A DNA stretch of 64,000 nt, taken from assembly GCA_964007475.1 (NCBI GenBank), contig OZ023273.1, forward strand, positions 152,130,444-152,194,443, written 5' to 3'. Source of the DNA: Hybos culiciformis. Its lineage: Eukaryota; Arthropoda; Insecta; Diptera; Hybotidae. The translations under genes were made by a program, and so were the position numbers. The notes under the pieces were generated by a model. It was not told the DNA's origin and searched no databases. It saw only the letters and a program-made list of their open reading frames with translations. Below, piece by piece: positions 50,443 to 64,000 of this stretch. How positions within the stretch are numbered: the stretch's first letter is position 1; each line of letters starts with the position of its first letter.

Positions 50443-51850
50443 ATTATTTTATTAGAAATAAAAAATAGTAGGTACTTAATAAAAGTAGAGGCTTGCTCAC
50501 TTAAAACTCTTTTTTAGAACTGTTCCATTTTAGAAGGAGTTATTAAAAATAGATCGAAAATGTATTTTTAAATAAGTGCATTAGCAACTATTGCTTGAAT
50601 AGGATACCTTTTTGAAACAATTTTAACTAATTTGAATCTGGCATAAAAGTTAAGTGATATCCTTGAAAAAATCCTAAAATTCAATTTATTTAACACACTA
50701 TTTATTATTTATTTCGTTTTGATTACTTCAAAAAATAGTAAATATAACTAAATGTACAAACATATTTATTTATATAGCGTAAATCATTTATTATATAAAA
50801 AACAAATACATCAGTATTAACTAAGAGCAATAATAATAAAAACATTTCTTTAGAAAATTCGGTTATTTATAAGTCTTCGTTTTGTTCCTAATTTGTTACT
50901 TAATTGTTCTACGTATATTAAACTGTTATTGTCGAAATTAGTTACAACCGCCGCTTTAGCTTAAAAGTGCATGAATTTTAGGCAAGTCCACATCATTGTT
51001 CCAACATTTTAAATATTCGAATTCAAATAATATTCTTCAAACCGCATAAAGCATTATGCTACACTCACAAGACACGGTATAATCCAATTTATTCAATATT
51101 CATTTAAACATATTTAAATTTTTGGAAATAGTGATATATCTACTGAGAGTTCTGTTTTTTATTTTATTTGTTATATTCAAAAGTTATAAAAAAGTTATAT
51201 CGAATCAAATTTCAGCATTGGTAGAAATCGAACTAACTAACTATAATTTTCTTGACAATGGATTTCCTTTTTGTAGTTATTTTAATGTGCCTCTGACATT
51301 GATGTACAACAGGTAATTCAATCTCACATCTTATTTATCCAAAAAATTAATGCACATCCGATGATATACTTAACAGCTCTTCAGTATATTTCCAACTAGC
51401 GAAAATACATTTTTATTACGCGTTCAACTAAATTCATAATGAAATCTTTATGTGGTTTTTTTTACAGAGGTTATGTCTCAATCAAATAAAAAAAATTTAA
51501 ACATTAGAACAATTATTCCATCTGCTTTTTAAAAAAACGCCATCGTGCGCGTTAGCTATTTTAACAAAAATTATAAGCAAATCAATGTAATAAAATAATT
51601 AACCATGTAGATAAATGTGGAAAAACTAATTAGAAAATTAGTTTAAGAGTGATAAATTTAATGTAGAAAAGAAAAAAGAATATTTTTAATTTAAAAGGAT
51701 TGTAAATGTTTAGCAAATTGATAAAATATACAAAATTAAATTAGACTAGTAATTATATTAATATATCTGAAAAATGTATTTAATTATGAAATAAAAATGC
51801 ATAGAAGCATAATAAAAAATATGATATTCTTTAATTTTTTTGAAAGCAGG
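50443..51850 (+). other. mid/H15: Probable 3' UTR and immediate downstream region
   Basis: The stop is followed by AATAAA at 50457-50462 and 50478-50483, both very close to it. Further AATAAA motifs occur through this stretch, including 51790-51795. In DNA this AT-rich the hexamer alone cannot place the cleavage site. No second gene was recognised. Confidence 0.5.
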
Positions 51851-53057
51851 TTGAAAGTTATTTTTGACGTAATTAACTTCTATTTATGCAGAAAATGTCT
51901 TTTATGGGCTTTCAAAAAAGCGTTCTTAGATATATTTATAAAAATTTAACATTTGGATTATTTATATGACAAACTGTACATACTGTACATTTTTATTTCT
52001 GGAAAACAATTTATCATATAAAAAAAGTCTCTGCAATCGAAAGTTTGATAGATAGTTTGATTTTTTTGAAATTCTTATTTCGTTGAGATTTTAAAAAATG
52101 TGTATCTTCAATTTTGCACAAATTCGTAAATAAATTGTTAATATTGACAATTTCAAACCTACCATTTTAACGACTCATATTGAATTATCAGTTGACATTA
52201 ACTTACATGGAAAACATTTCTTAAGACAAGAGTTTTAATATACTTATTTGTTATTTTTCTTCTTAGTTCCCAAATTCGAAATTTAATTAATATGTGTTTA
52301 AATAAACACCTTATAACATAAATTTTCATTGAAAATTTTAACTTTAGGGCAAAATTTATTTATAAAATTTTTTTTTTTTATGATATTATAATTTATTTAA
52401 AATTATATTTAAAAACAATGCGAAAAAATATTGCTTTTATCTTAATTTTTGGGAAAGTGTCCACAGGTGTCATCTGCCACTCAATCAAAAGATATAATCA
52501 GTTTTGAACAAATAAAACATTATTGTTATTTGTAATTGGTTCATTTCAAACAAATCAACTAGTTTCATAAGAACAACCAACAACTTACTTATTTTCCCAA
52601 TTTATTACCTAGATTGTAAAAACTTCCGATATTCAAATAATTACAAAGAAATTGTATTTGAAAAAGTAATCAATAATTTTATAGAAAGAAATGGTATTTA
52701 GAAAAGTATTGAAGGACTGAACGTTTATATAATGAGCACAGTTGTATATGTACCAGTACCAGTCCTAAAAACTGAAACTCAAAATTTATTTTAATTTTTT
52801 GAAGTAAATAAAATATAAAATGTAATTTATTGAAAATATAAATAATAATAAAACGAGATAATATAAAACAAATAAACTTTAAATGAATTAGCATGTTAAA
52901 CCCTTAAAATTATATCGAATATTAAAAAATATTTTTTTCTTTTGTCAAAAAAACTATAAAAACAAACCCGTTTACTAAAATGCATTCATTATTAATAATT
53001 AAAAAAAATATTAAGCGTATTTCATATACATTTTATACAGAAAATGCAGACCTGGGA

Positions 53058-53072
53058 GGGGGGGGGGGGGGG
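53058..53072 (+). repeat. G homopolymer (15 G)
   Basis: An uninterrupted run of 15 G stands out in a region that is nearly all A and T. Its length is likely to vary or to be mis-called. Confidence 0.9.
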
Positions 53073-53814
53073 TGCTTTCTAAGGTGGAATTTTTTTTTGT
53101 TTTTTTCAAATTTTATCAAATTTATGAAGTGTCAAAATGTTTAGTTGGTCTAGCTACAGCTTCCATTACAGAAGAAATTTCTGAGCAATACGATTCAATA
53201 AAAAATTTCAGCAAGAATTGCTCTAGAAATTTAATATTGTTATTACTTTTTGTCATTATGCGTAATATTTATAAATTAAAAACTGAATGAATGGGAAAAT
53301 CATGGTTTATGAAATATCGTAAGGGAAGTTAGAAGGGCAATCACATTAACAACTGTTTCATTTCTTGTTTTTGAGACGGCAAATTTGAATTTTGCCTATA
53401 GTCAGATAAAAATTATAGAACCGAGCTTGAGAAAATGACAACGATCTAATAAAGTCGGTAAGTACAATAAAATGTATTATTTTTCTGTATTATTTATGTT
53501 CTTTTTTTCAACTATGTATATTCAATATCAGGGTTTAGTACTCCATTTGTGTATGTTGTTATAACAGAGATAATATTTTTTTTTTAAATTTTTGCAAAAA
53601 GTTCAATAAAATATTATTACAAAATAATTATGCATATGCTGTGTTGAGTTTTTATAATAATAGTTTTAAGGGTGCGAAAACACGCAATCAATATATCGTA
53701 AAATAATGTTGTGCTTTTATATTTATGTACATTATACACCATCACATAATATTAATATACAATATACATATATTTTTTACCTACGTCGTCGCGTCGTACA
53801 TATAAAAGTGTGCT

Positions 53815-54014
53815 NNNNNNNNNNNNNNNNNNNNNNNNNNNNNNNNNNNNNNNNNNNNNNNNNNNNNNNNNNNNNNNNNNNNNNNNNNNNNNNNNNNNNN
53901 NNNNNNNNNNNNNNNNNNNNNNNNNNNNNNNNNNNNNNNNNNNNNNNNNNNNNNNNNNNNNNNNNNNNNNNNNNNNNNNNNNNNNNNNNNNNNNNNNNNN
54001 NNNNNNNNNNNNNN
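53815..54014. other. Assembly gap (200 N)
   Basis: There are exactly 200 unknown bases, the round size suggesting a placeholder gap of unknown true length. Open frames across it are meaningless. Confidence 0.99.
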
Positions 54015-55628
54015 TATGAAATAAAGTAACATACATATACATATAAAATTGAATTCTCCCTCCAGAATAATACGTATAGATATAAATAAACCTAAATAAA
54101 ATAAATTTGATTCAAGAAATGGATAAATAAAAATATATTTAAGATTTTGAAAGTAGCATAGGTAAATATATTTTCATGTGTTATAATGGTTGTTAGTAGT
54201 ATATGTAGTACTTTAAGTATCACAATTATACACATATGTTAATTTTTAATATTGAAAATAATATTTTAATAAAATCTAACATATGATATAGCATAATACA
54301 TAAATAATCAATTTACATAACAGACAAAATGATATCTTTTCATAATTTAAGAAATTAATATTTTAGATTACATATATATTTTCTTTTTTCAAGTATTTTT
54401 TTTATATTTTTGATTATTTAAGGCACGAGTATTAAGTATTCATATAGCAACAGACTTTCGTGTTTAGATATTAGTGTCAATTTTATTCAAAAGACTTTTT
54501 CATGTTTTTTAAAATCGAACATTCCTTGACTTAACACTTTTCAAGATATAAAAATCATTCTACTAACAAGAGAAATATATGTAAATAAATGTAAGTATAC
54601 CGACAATAGGCCTGGTTAAACTCGATTGTTTAACAAAATTTTTAATAGATTGATTCAAACATAAAATCAATTTTCATTCTAATTTCTTACCTTCAAATGT
54701 GTTCATTTTCATACTCTATCTGCTATCACTTACACTTGTTACAGATATTTTTATTTAATTCTAAAAATTTAAAATAGGCAATAAAAGAGTTGTAACACAT
54801 TGGTTTAATTTTTATATATTTTTTACTTTTTATCGATGAAATGTTCAATTTTTTATTAGTATGGAAAATATACGTATTCACATTATTAGGTGCCTACATA
54901 TTTATACATTTGAAAATATGAATATTAAATTAAATGTAAAGTGTTTTTGGTAAAAAACCAGAAGCTACCACTTAAAACATTATGTATTTTATACTTTCAA
55001 TATCAGATAGAAATTTATTTGATAACATATTCATTTCATTTCTTAATTGAGAAAAAACTTATGTATACCTATAATAAAAGAAATATAACTTTAATATATG
55101 TAGTATATTAACTGCGCGGTTTCGTATTAAAAAAAACCTACAAATGTAATCATAAAATTCGGTTCATCATGAATAGGTACATTACGGTAGAAATCAAATT
55201 TTATGAGTTCAAGTATTAAAAATGTCTGTCATAATCATCGCTACGACCCCCATTAAACATTTTACCACTGACTTCTCTAAATAAAAGACTACACATAGAC
55301 ATTTTTTTTTTATCAAATGGTTCGACCAAAATAAATGTACACTGTAGGAAAAAAACTTATTACATTTAAAAAAAAAAATTAACTTAGAAATTTTATAATA
55401 TGAAACATAAATTTTTTTTAAAAATGGAAATACCTATCATTTACAATAAAAGTAAGAAGGTTAAGTAATTAAACTTAAAGAATAAGTGACAGATTGACAG
55501 CTTTGTTATCTCGATAGTGAAAGTTCGACAGACCTAAGTATCAAAAATAATAATAAAAAAACTAAAAGCATGAATAAAACAATATATAAAGAATGAAAAT
55601 AAATTTTAATGTGCATGTGATCGGTAAT

Positions 55629-55769
55629 TAAAACATTAAAACAGTATACAAAACATGTTAATAAAATTTTGTTATACAGCTCGTTGTATATATATACAAA
55701 AACACATGGACACTAACGGACGCGTGTCCATATGTTTTTGTGTACACACAACTCGTTGTAATAACAAAT
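55629..55769. mobile_element. Partial copy of the 1309-1940 foldback family
   Basis: ACAGTATACAAAACATGTTA, TTGTTATACAGCTCGTTGT and ACAACTCGTTGTAATAACAA match the right arm of the element at 1309-1940. Its centre is a hairpin, ACAAAAACACATGGACAC against GTGTCCATATGTTTTTGT, which corresponds to the segment at about 1369-1450 of the first copy. The outermost TAGTAGATTACAAC ends are missing. Confidence 0.75.
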
Positions 55770-57204
55770 ATGTATATTCAAATTCACAAAATTAATCAGA
55801 ATTTTTACTAACTTTTTAGGTATCCAATAATTTCAATAAAAATCATAAATATATTAAAAATAGAAAAATAGCTAAAACAATAAAAATAATGTTAAGCGTA
55901 AATGTGAAGAATTCATATTTTCGTTTAGAAAGACTTATTATTGTACTATGCATTAATTTCAACAGAGTTTTTTTGAACTTTTCTGAATCAGAATGAATCT
56001 CTTCTTTATTCTCTTTTTCATTCTATTTTTTTTTTCGGCCGAACACTTTATTTTTGCTGTCACTGAACAGGGGTCCCCCTATCAAATGGTTTTCAAATAC
56101 TCTTCTTTTGTATTACTAAAATTATTACGAATTTTTCGCATATTCCGTAATATTTTTGGCAATTTTTTTTTTATATAATAATTATAAAAATATTAATAAT
56201 AAAAATTATACTTACATGTCAAATTGATAGTCCTTCTTTTTCTTATAAAAAAAAAAAAGATTTTTAAAAATAAAAATAAATTTTTCATACAAACTTATTC
56301 GACTAAATACAGACACAAAATTGATGTTTCGTCTTTTATATAGAGAAGTGAGTGATTATACTACATAATATTTAACGTAATATTTAAGTTAAATAAAATT
56401 TAATTTTTAGTAGCATAATATTATTTCACAAAATCTCTACATACTTCAAATTTTTAACTTTACGATAACAAAAAAACAAAAAAAATCAATTAATAATTTA
56501 TCTTCTATTATCAAAATTTTTAATTGTTATATTAAAATTTAATTATTTTCGGTCGAGACAAAAAACTTCAGTGTCAGGGGATTTACTTTGCTATAAAAAT
56601 AAACCTATGACTCTAAAATGTAATTTTGAATTCAAATTATAATCATCTCTTTAATTTATAAAATATTATGTTTGGTGGTCATTTTATATTTGCGGTTAAT
56701 ATTAACATTAACAAAATATGTGGTCACTCAGTGGTTATGAAATAATGCGTTCAGATTAAGTATTTTTTTTTTCTTTTCTTTTTCTTTGTTTAATAATAAT
56801 ATTATGTTTAAATTATATTACGGGTAATATCATAATTAGTCGGTTACTTATAAAGAGCCCGAAAGTTCCTAAAACAATTTGTTTGGATATTTTGTAAATT
56901 GTTTTTTTAACTAAAAACAGCACTAGGGGAATCATAATTTGGATTAAAAATTAATATATCATAATTATAGAAGTTTTGTTTATCTTATCTTTGATAAGGC
57001 AAAACAATTTTTTTTAAAAAAATTCATTGTTTATTTACTTTAAAAATAAAAGTAAAAAACATTTTTTTTTGACCATAATTCAAAATCAGTAGGAGGTTAT
57101 AGCAGGTGTTATTAAAAGGTGTATTTATTTAAAATAAAAAAAATTCCCTTTAACAAATTATTAATGATTTTAAAGACATATTACAATAATTGGACTATAT
57201 ATAG

Positions 57205-57459
57205 CAGACAAGCCCAAACTGCGGCTCATGAGCCGCATGCGGTTCTTTGAATTTTTTTTGTGGCTCAATAAATTATTAAGTTTAACTGAAATTTTGTATT
57301 TTATTATATAATTTTCTTATAATTTTTCAGATTTGTGTGCACATATTTATTATTATAATAAAATTTGAATTTAAGTTTGCATTGAAAATTTTTCGGCTCT
57401 ACAGTATTTTACGATTTTCGAACATGCGGCTCACCACACAAAACCTTTGAGCACCCCTG
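57205..57459. mobile_element. Non-autonomous hAT element with perfect 8-bp target duplication
   Basis: The 255-bp element begins CAGACAAGCCCAAACTGCGG and ends with the complement of CAGGGGTGCTCAAAGG, with GAGCCGCATG in both subterminal regions. ATATATAG flanks both ends (57197-57204 and 57460-57467). The CAGGGGTGCTCAAA end is a well-known hAT type. It has no coding capacity. The AT target probably merges with the adjacent microsatellite, so the duplication is slightly less secure than the others. Confidence 0.85.
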
Positions 57460-57466
57460 ATATATA

Positions 57467-57507
<41 letters not shown>
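57467..57507. repeat. TA dinucleotide microsatellite
   Basis: About 20 TA units directly follow the hAT element 57205-57459. The run may have grown from the target site. Confidence 0.9.
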
Positions 57508-57508
<1 letters not shown>

Positions 57509-60500
57509 TATACATACATAATAGGTGCCTCATTACTGGCATTTTAGTTTAGAAAAACAAAACTAAAATTTATAACATTTTAAGAAAATTGAAAATTACA
57601 AACACATCATTTAATTTCATAAGCTAGAATTTCACGAGGAATTAGAAAAAAAGTAAAACTTGCAATCAATATTTAATAAAAGTATAGGTAAATTTTGTTG
57701 AGGTTAATATTTATACTTTCCAAAGAAAAATATTTTTTATACAGACATATTATACCAATAAGCAAAAATTGAAAAACTTCACTTTTGCTTTGTTCTTTTG
57801 TATTTTATTCGAATCCACAAAAAAGGAAGGTTGATGTTTAATCCTCAAATACATAACATTAAAAGTAATTTTCTTCATAAAAAATTATTAGTTTCATAAT
57901 TTTTATTTAATTAATTAATTAAAATTAATTATACATTAGCCATAAACAAACACGAATCCAAACTTAAACTATTTTTTTTTGTAACTAATATGTATGTTAT
58001 TAATCATCAAAATAAAAACTTTAAAATATTATCGTAATCCATTATCATTATACATTTTCTTCACAAACGCAAGCAGAACATTTTATTCAAAGGAATTCCG
58101 ACTTATTACTGATAAAAATACGAAACAAGATCAAATATTATTTATCAAATTAATAAAGATAATTTAGTTAAATTAAATGTATTCAAAAGCATATTCAGAA
58201 ATAAATTTAAACAATTTAAATAAATATTTTTAAAAAATCGAAATTAATTCGTGAATTCAAATATCGACCTTCTTCATATCCTTTAAAATTAACCACTAAA
58301 CTTACATTCACATCGATTAGAAATGATCTCAGTATTTTATTTAATAAGAAAAGACCACAAAAAATTCTACCGTATTTAAAAAAAAGAAAAAATATTAATA
58401 TTACTGATGTATAAGTTTAAAACATAAGATTTACATGTTAGATGTAATTCCATATAATTTACTACATATAATTCTAAAATTATATTTTTTTTATACAAAA
58501 CTCTTTGGATGAAAAATTAAAACTCCAATATCCGAGTATCCATTTCTTTTTGACACTTAATAATAAAAATAGTATTATAAGAATATACAATGTATTTTTG
58601 CACATGCATTTTCACCATATGTAAGAATTGTATTAATTTATTTGTTTCATCTCTTCTTTCAATAATTAAAGATCCTCTTTTAATAGCAAATCAAAATAAA
58701 TAATAACCTCTATTAGATAGTATATACAAATATAAAAGTCGGCATAAATTAAAAGTAAATTTATTTTTAATTTTTAATAAAAAATCTAAAAAATTTTAGA
58801 AAAAAAAGAACAAACTTTAAAATATAAATAAATAAAGCGAGAAATTTCTAATTTCTTTTTTTGAAATTAAATACTTTTTATTCAAGTGGACCAAAATCTG
58901 TTTTTTTATTTTTTATTTCTTCTAATGGAAACTATAGTACCGGCAATGGCAGGGTGTGAAATTTTAATAAGCTGATCTGATAAGCAGCATAATACTGTTT
59001 TTGTTCTTGTTTTTTGTTTTTACGGAAGAAAACATTTTCCACAAATTATGATTGAGAACCTTAAAAAATATACCATGAAAATGTTGAGTAAATTTTTTTA
59101 TAATCTATTTAGGGACTTTTTTTGGGTCTAAATTTCAACAAAGAAACAATATTTCCAGATATTTAATTTTAACAAGGGTTTGATATATCAAACCAACATT
59201 AGTTTCGATGAGAATCAAAATAAAAAGAAATAATATGTAAAATAAAAAAGAAAACATTCAATAAATAGTTGAAACCAAATAAAACTTTTTAATTTTTTTA
59301 TGTTATGAAGAGTTTAAAGTATTTACACACAACGTATGTAGTATATATTATGTAGTATTAATTTATAAATGCTTACTGATGTATGTATATTTATTTTTGA
59401 TTTTTTTTTTTGGACTTGGATCAAAAATACTTGTATAATTGTAGAGCTCTGTTTAACTTAATTATTAAGTCGAAGAAAAATCTGTAAACTTAAATGTCGG
59501 TATTGACGATGTCTTCTTAACTATAATGCTAAACCAAATTAATAAATATTACTAAAAGTTTTTTTTTGTAAAAATGTATAATGACATAAAACATTTATTT
59601 TGTATAAGTATGAATTAACTTCACATGACGCAGTCAAATATAGAAATAACCTACAATTGAATTACATGGCAAAATGTATTTATATTTACTGACTGCCCTT
59701 GAAAACAATTGTCAACGAGTAATTTCAGTGGAAAAAAAATAAAATCTTACTACTTACTGCATTATTCGTAAACTAATAAAATTTTTATTCTTTTTTTAAT
59801 GAGATAAAAAAAAATTTCTTTACATAAAAATGGAATCAGTTAAAAAATTGGTTCCAATTAATATTGTTTTTCATTTTTTTTTGTACTTTATCTGGAACGT
59901 TTGATGTTTTTAATAATTTTGGTTTCATGCTGAAACAATATAATGAACCATACAAACCGAAAATATGTTTTTGATTGGCACATAAGTGATTGCTATGAAA
60001 ATTAATTAAATCTAAATTTATTATTTGAATGAAGAAATAAAGCATGTGGCCTTAGTTTTTTTTCATGTAGTTCTTTGAAATTTTTCTCAGATTTTTTTTA
60101 ATGAATCAAATAGCTAAGATAATTAAGCAAATCGAAAAGAAAATATGTACGCTTTTAATTTTGGGTTGATATTACTGTTATTATCAACAAAAATTAAAAC
60201 TTACTACTATTTTTTTTTTTTTTAATAGAATTTTACAGTATCTAATTATATTTTTTAATTTTTGTTATAACTAAGTTTTTAAAACGGCAGATCATCTTTA
60301 AATGTCAATGCGATATATATTTTATTTAAAAATATATTTTTATTTATTTACATATTAGATATTTGCAAAAATAATTTTTTCAATATTCATATGAATGAGA
60401 TAAGATACTTTACTTTAAAATTAAATCTTATATCTTGAGAAAATGTTTTAAATGTTTTGTATTAATTTTGTATTAATCTTTAAAAGTCGAAAGAATAAAA

Positions 60501-63500
60501 TATATAATTTGTGTAGAAAATTTTGGAACCAAATATTGGAATAGTTCATCTGTTGAAACAATAATAATATACATATACCATAAAAAAATATTGCCATCAA
60601 GAAGGTACATATATTAATTTATTTTTAATTAAAATTTTAAATAAAATATTCATAGTTCATTTTAAATTAAATTATATATATAATGTAAAGTAATTAATCC
60701 CGACTAAAAAGTCTTAATAATATAGTTTCAGAAACTAAAATGACGATTATAATTACAAGTTCATTAAAAGGAAATACTGTTTCGAGGAGTATGTATAATT
60801 TGGAAATTTTATTCTATTTATGAAAAAAAAATCAATCAGTCTACAAAAATAATTCAGTAGTGAATAAAACTTAAAAATTAAGTTGAACTCTCATTTTATC
60901 TGAAATTTTATTGCACTTTTTTTCCAAAGCATATTCTGCTCTTTAAATTTTTTTTTGTATACTACGTTCAATTGGGGTGGTAAAAACTGAGGACATAAAA
61001 TAAAACATGCAACATTTATGCAGCCATTTTTATTGATTGGGCGTTTCTGTATATTTCAATTAGATTTTTATTTTTTCCACAGATTTGTGTATTTCTCAAT
61101 ACTTTTATTTTTTTTATTTATTTTCCAGCACAGAGAAATCAGTATTTTAGTATTTGTGTGTTTCTTCTATTTTATTGAAATATTTTTGTGCAAAGAGAAA
61201 TAGAGAAAGGTGAATTTACAAACTCAACAAAAATATATTTTTTATTGGGCGGAGTTTGAAAATAAAATTTTCTTTTCAATGATAAAAAAGAGACTGAATT
61301 TTATTGATTAAATAATATATGTATACATATATTATCAAAAAACTATCCAGAATAAAAAAAATCGTATACAATATACAAAAAATAATAATGAAAATTGCAA
61401 ATTTAAAGGGGACTGGTTACATGCAGGGGTTCTTCTATACACAAAACATAAAATTTGAAAATAATTTTCAAGACAATTTTTGGTTAACAGAATTTGAGTG
61501 TTGAATGATATATACAGTTCAACACATTTTTGGTGTAAAACTGTTTAAAGTGTTAATGATTTTGGAAATGAAGATTCATTGTATATAAAAGATGGTTATA
61601 TAGAGAAAAATATTATGTATACATAGATACTTATGTAGGTATTATGTATTTTTTTTGTATTTTAAATTAAGTTGTTCTGTTTTTTTTTGTGTATTTTTAT
61701 AATGTGATGTTAGGTTATTAAAGGTTTAAATTGCAAAATATTATAATTTTTTTGGTATGCTTTTGAATTTGAACATAGATAAAATATTATTTGACATAGG
61801 TTTTGCTAAAATTCAAAATACGCACCTAAGGCAATAATTCTAAGCTGTTATTAAGAAAATCTTCAGTGTTTCCCCTTGTCAAAATGTTGAAATCTATATG
61901 AAAAAGCAATCAATAGTTAATTTTCTTCAAAAGAAAGTATAACTTTGTCCTTCCACTCTCTAACTCGAAATTTTTTTTTTATTTAAAAAATAATTTGGTA
62001 GGAGAGTCACATTACCTCCGGATTTTTTTTTTATTTTTTTTATTTCAAAATAAAAGATTTGATGCTGAAATAAGAACTCTGCATATAAAATCGCCGAGAT
62101 ACATTATTGCGAGTTTAATGCCTAGCAAAGTACTTTAATATCGACGAATAAAATCTCGCTCCAAAATAATTTCAAAATACATACTGGGCGATATTATTTG
62201 GACATGGTGAATAATCTCATCTGGACATATGTACCTGCACCTAAACCAAACCCTTTAGCTTGTTAAAATATTTATTATCTTTGCCACTCACTCATATGTT
62301 TATATTTCCAATGTTGCAAACTAGTTTGAAATAAAACAATAATTTGCTTTAAATTTAACACATAATAATTTATAGGACTTTTAAGTGTCTAATTATATTT
62401 TTATTAAATTGGCCAAAGCAATTAAATTAGTTTGTAAAAAAATTTTGAAAAATTTATATAATATATATGTATAAACTATACACATATATTATTTATGTGC
62501 AGATGGCGTACAAAGTTAGAGCGATGCACATCACATAAATTTTGAAGTTACATACCAATATATGCAACGGATAAGCAGATCTTTGATTACTGAATCATAC
62601 AATTATATTTTTTTTAATCCTAACGTACAAAAATTCTCGATACATCATAACTCTCAAAAATATTTTGTACAGGACGCACAGTCTCTTTTCGTTCAACTAT
62701 TAAAAAATTTTCAAAAACTCAAAGTTGTATGACAAAAAATTTTCCCCTACAACAGAAGATCTAACCAATTTCAGTCGTAAAATAATTAAATAACGATTCA
62801 CATAAGTTTTTTAAATTGTCATCCACAAAATAAATTAGTGCTTTTGTTTTCACTGTACTTATTCTTGTAATTTTTTGCTGGCACTTCATCACGTCGAGCA
62901 TATAAGAAAAAAAAAATCGAATGAACTAAATCTGAAAATCAAAAAACTATATCAAAAAAGAATTTTCATTAAATCTATTTTTATTACAAAATAATTAACG
63001 AGAAGAGGAAAAATTGGCGACCATCACACAGTAAAAATTTTTTTCCGCTGAAAATAAGGTAAGAGATTTTTCCTATTTTTCGTAAATAAAATATATAGCG
63101 TTGATTTGACAACATGAATGATATTTGTTTGTAATACATCTCCATCTCAACAAAATTAAGAAATATTGTTAACATAAAATAAATAATAAAACAAAAAGCC
63201 AGATATTTGTAATAAAAAATAGTGATATTGATGATAATGTTATTTTCCAATAACGTTAACTAATGATCGTTTACTCGATTTTCTTTCTGTTTGTCATTTG
63301 TCACTATAGATGCTGTACGTATTTAGTTCTTTAATTTTCACAAATTTTTATTAATAATTAATTTAATCTTAGCTTTATTCAGACCATTATACAGGCTTAT
63401 AGTTAATTTTTTTTTCTAGGTATCATGATAAAAAATGGGATAGGAACAAATCAAAGTTTCGAGACTATATAATTACCAATAAATTTAAGTTGGTTGTACG

Positions 63501-64000
63501 TTTACGTTTTTGCACGAAAAGGAACGTTTAATGTTATTAAAACCATTAAAATTGTATTTACTTATTTTTTTTTGTGACAAAATGTTTTAAAGGATATTAA
63601 TAATTAAAAATATTGCATATTCCAACTAAGAAAATATTAGGTGCAATGAAAATGATTAATGCTTTTTTTCATACTTTTTGATATTTTATTTTTTTCACTT
63701 TAAGACTGATTGCTGTTGAACAGTTGAAAAGCATTCAGTCGCAATCATTTGTCTTAATTAACTTTAAACGTTTGAATGGAAATCCCAAAATAATATTTTA
63801 TGTAAAGCATATTTATTAAATGTAAATGTAAAACTATATTATTTAAAAAACATATTTAAAATAACTTAATTAAATATTTTAATTAATAATACTTACGTTT
63901 CAACATTTTAGATCAAAAATATTTTTATTCAATTGAATCGAATTAAATTGAAGAACAAAGTGGTGAACCGTATGTGTTTATATGTACATCCTATATATAT

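Larger units (their letters stand above)
51851..64000. other. Gene-free 3' flank
   Basis: No supported coding region is present. The recognisable contents are a G homopolymer (53058), an assembly gap (53815), a partial foldback repeat (55629), an hAT element (57205) and an AT microsatellite (57467). The rest is AT-rich with short chance open frames. No paralogous T-box exon is present in these 12 kb. Confidence 0.6.

Noticed and set aside
53706..54042. Open frames across the N run
   Set aside because: They consist almost wholly of unknown bases.
56069..56080. CAGGGGTCCCCC resembling an hAT terminus
   Set aside because: No inverted partner or flanking duplication was found nearby.

Overview
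This is a very AT-rich (by eye roughly four-fifths A+T) nuclear segment of an arthropod, almost certainly an insect. The evidence is one multi-exon T-box gene with the insect midline/H15 (Tbx20-class) sequence, GT-AG introns with T-rich acceptors, and many decayed cut-and-paste DNA transposons (hAT, mariner and several unassigned inverted-repeat families). Diptera is my best guess at order level, but that is an inference.

Layout. Positions 1-18096 hold no gene I can support. They contain AT-rich sequence and several short non-autonomous elements: a foldback element at 1309-1940, an hAT element at 5784-6081, a palindromic repeat cluster at 7775-8455, an hAT element at 10836-11276, a degraded element at 13922-14083 and a 202-bp tandem duplication at 14945-15350. 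The plus-strand T-box gene runs from the ATG at 18097 to the TAA at 50442. Its six coding exons are 18097-18307, 24385-24665, 25313-25443, 45720-46005, 48761-49005 and 49995-50442. Joined they total exactly 1602 nt, keep frame at every junction and encode 533 residues. Intron 3 (about 20.3 kb) interrupts the start of the T-box domain. It holds most of the mobile elements, among them a mariner relic with a dead transposase, an inverted-repeat element carrying two opposed tRNA-like modules, an hAT relic with a transposase C-terminus, a 1.7-kb element with another foldback nested in it, and a 215-bp element flanked by a 9-bp duplication. Positions 50443-64000 are the 3' UTR and flank. They contain a 200-bp assembly gap, a second copy of the 1.3-kb-region foldback family, another hAT element and an AT microsatellite.

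Function. The only host gene is a sequence-specific transcription factor. It has an N-terminal eh1-type Groucho-binding motif (FSIAAIM), an acidic and Asn-rich linker, a T-box DNA-binding domain and a Pro/Gln/Ala-rich tail. In Drosophila, midline and H15 act in heart, nerve cord and ventral appendage patterning and repress wingless; that role is inferred here from family identity. The large gene-poor flanks and introns suit a developmentally regulated locus, but I cannot identify individual enhancers by eye. The least explained structures are the tRNA-like inverted-repeat element (38818-39657) and the GC-rich foldback (42792-43308) nested in a larger element.
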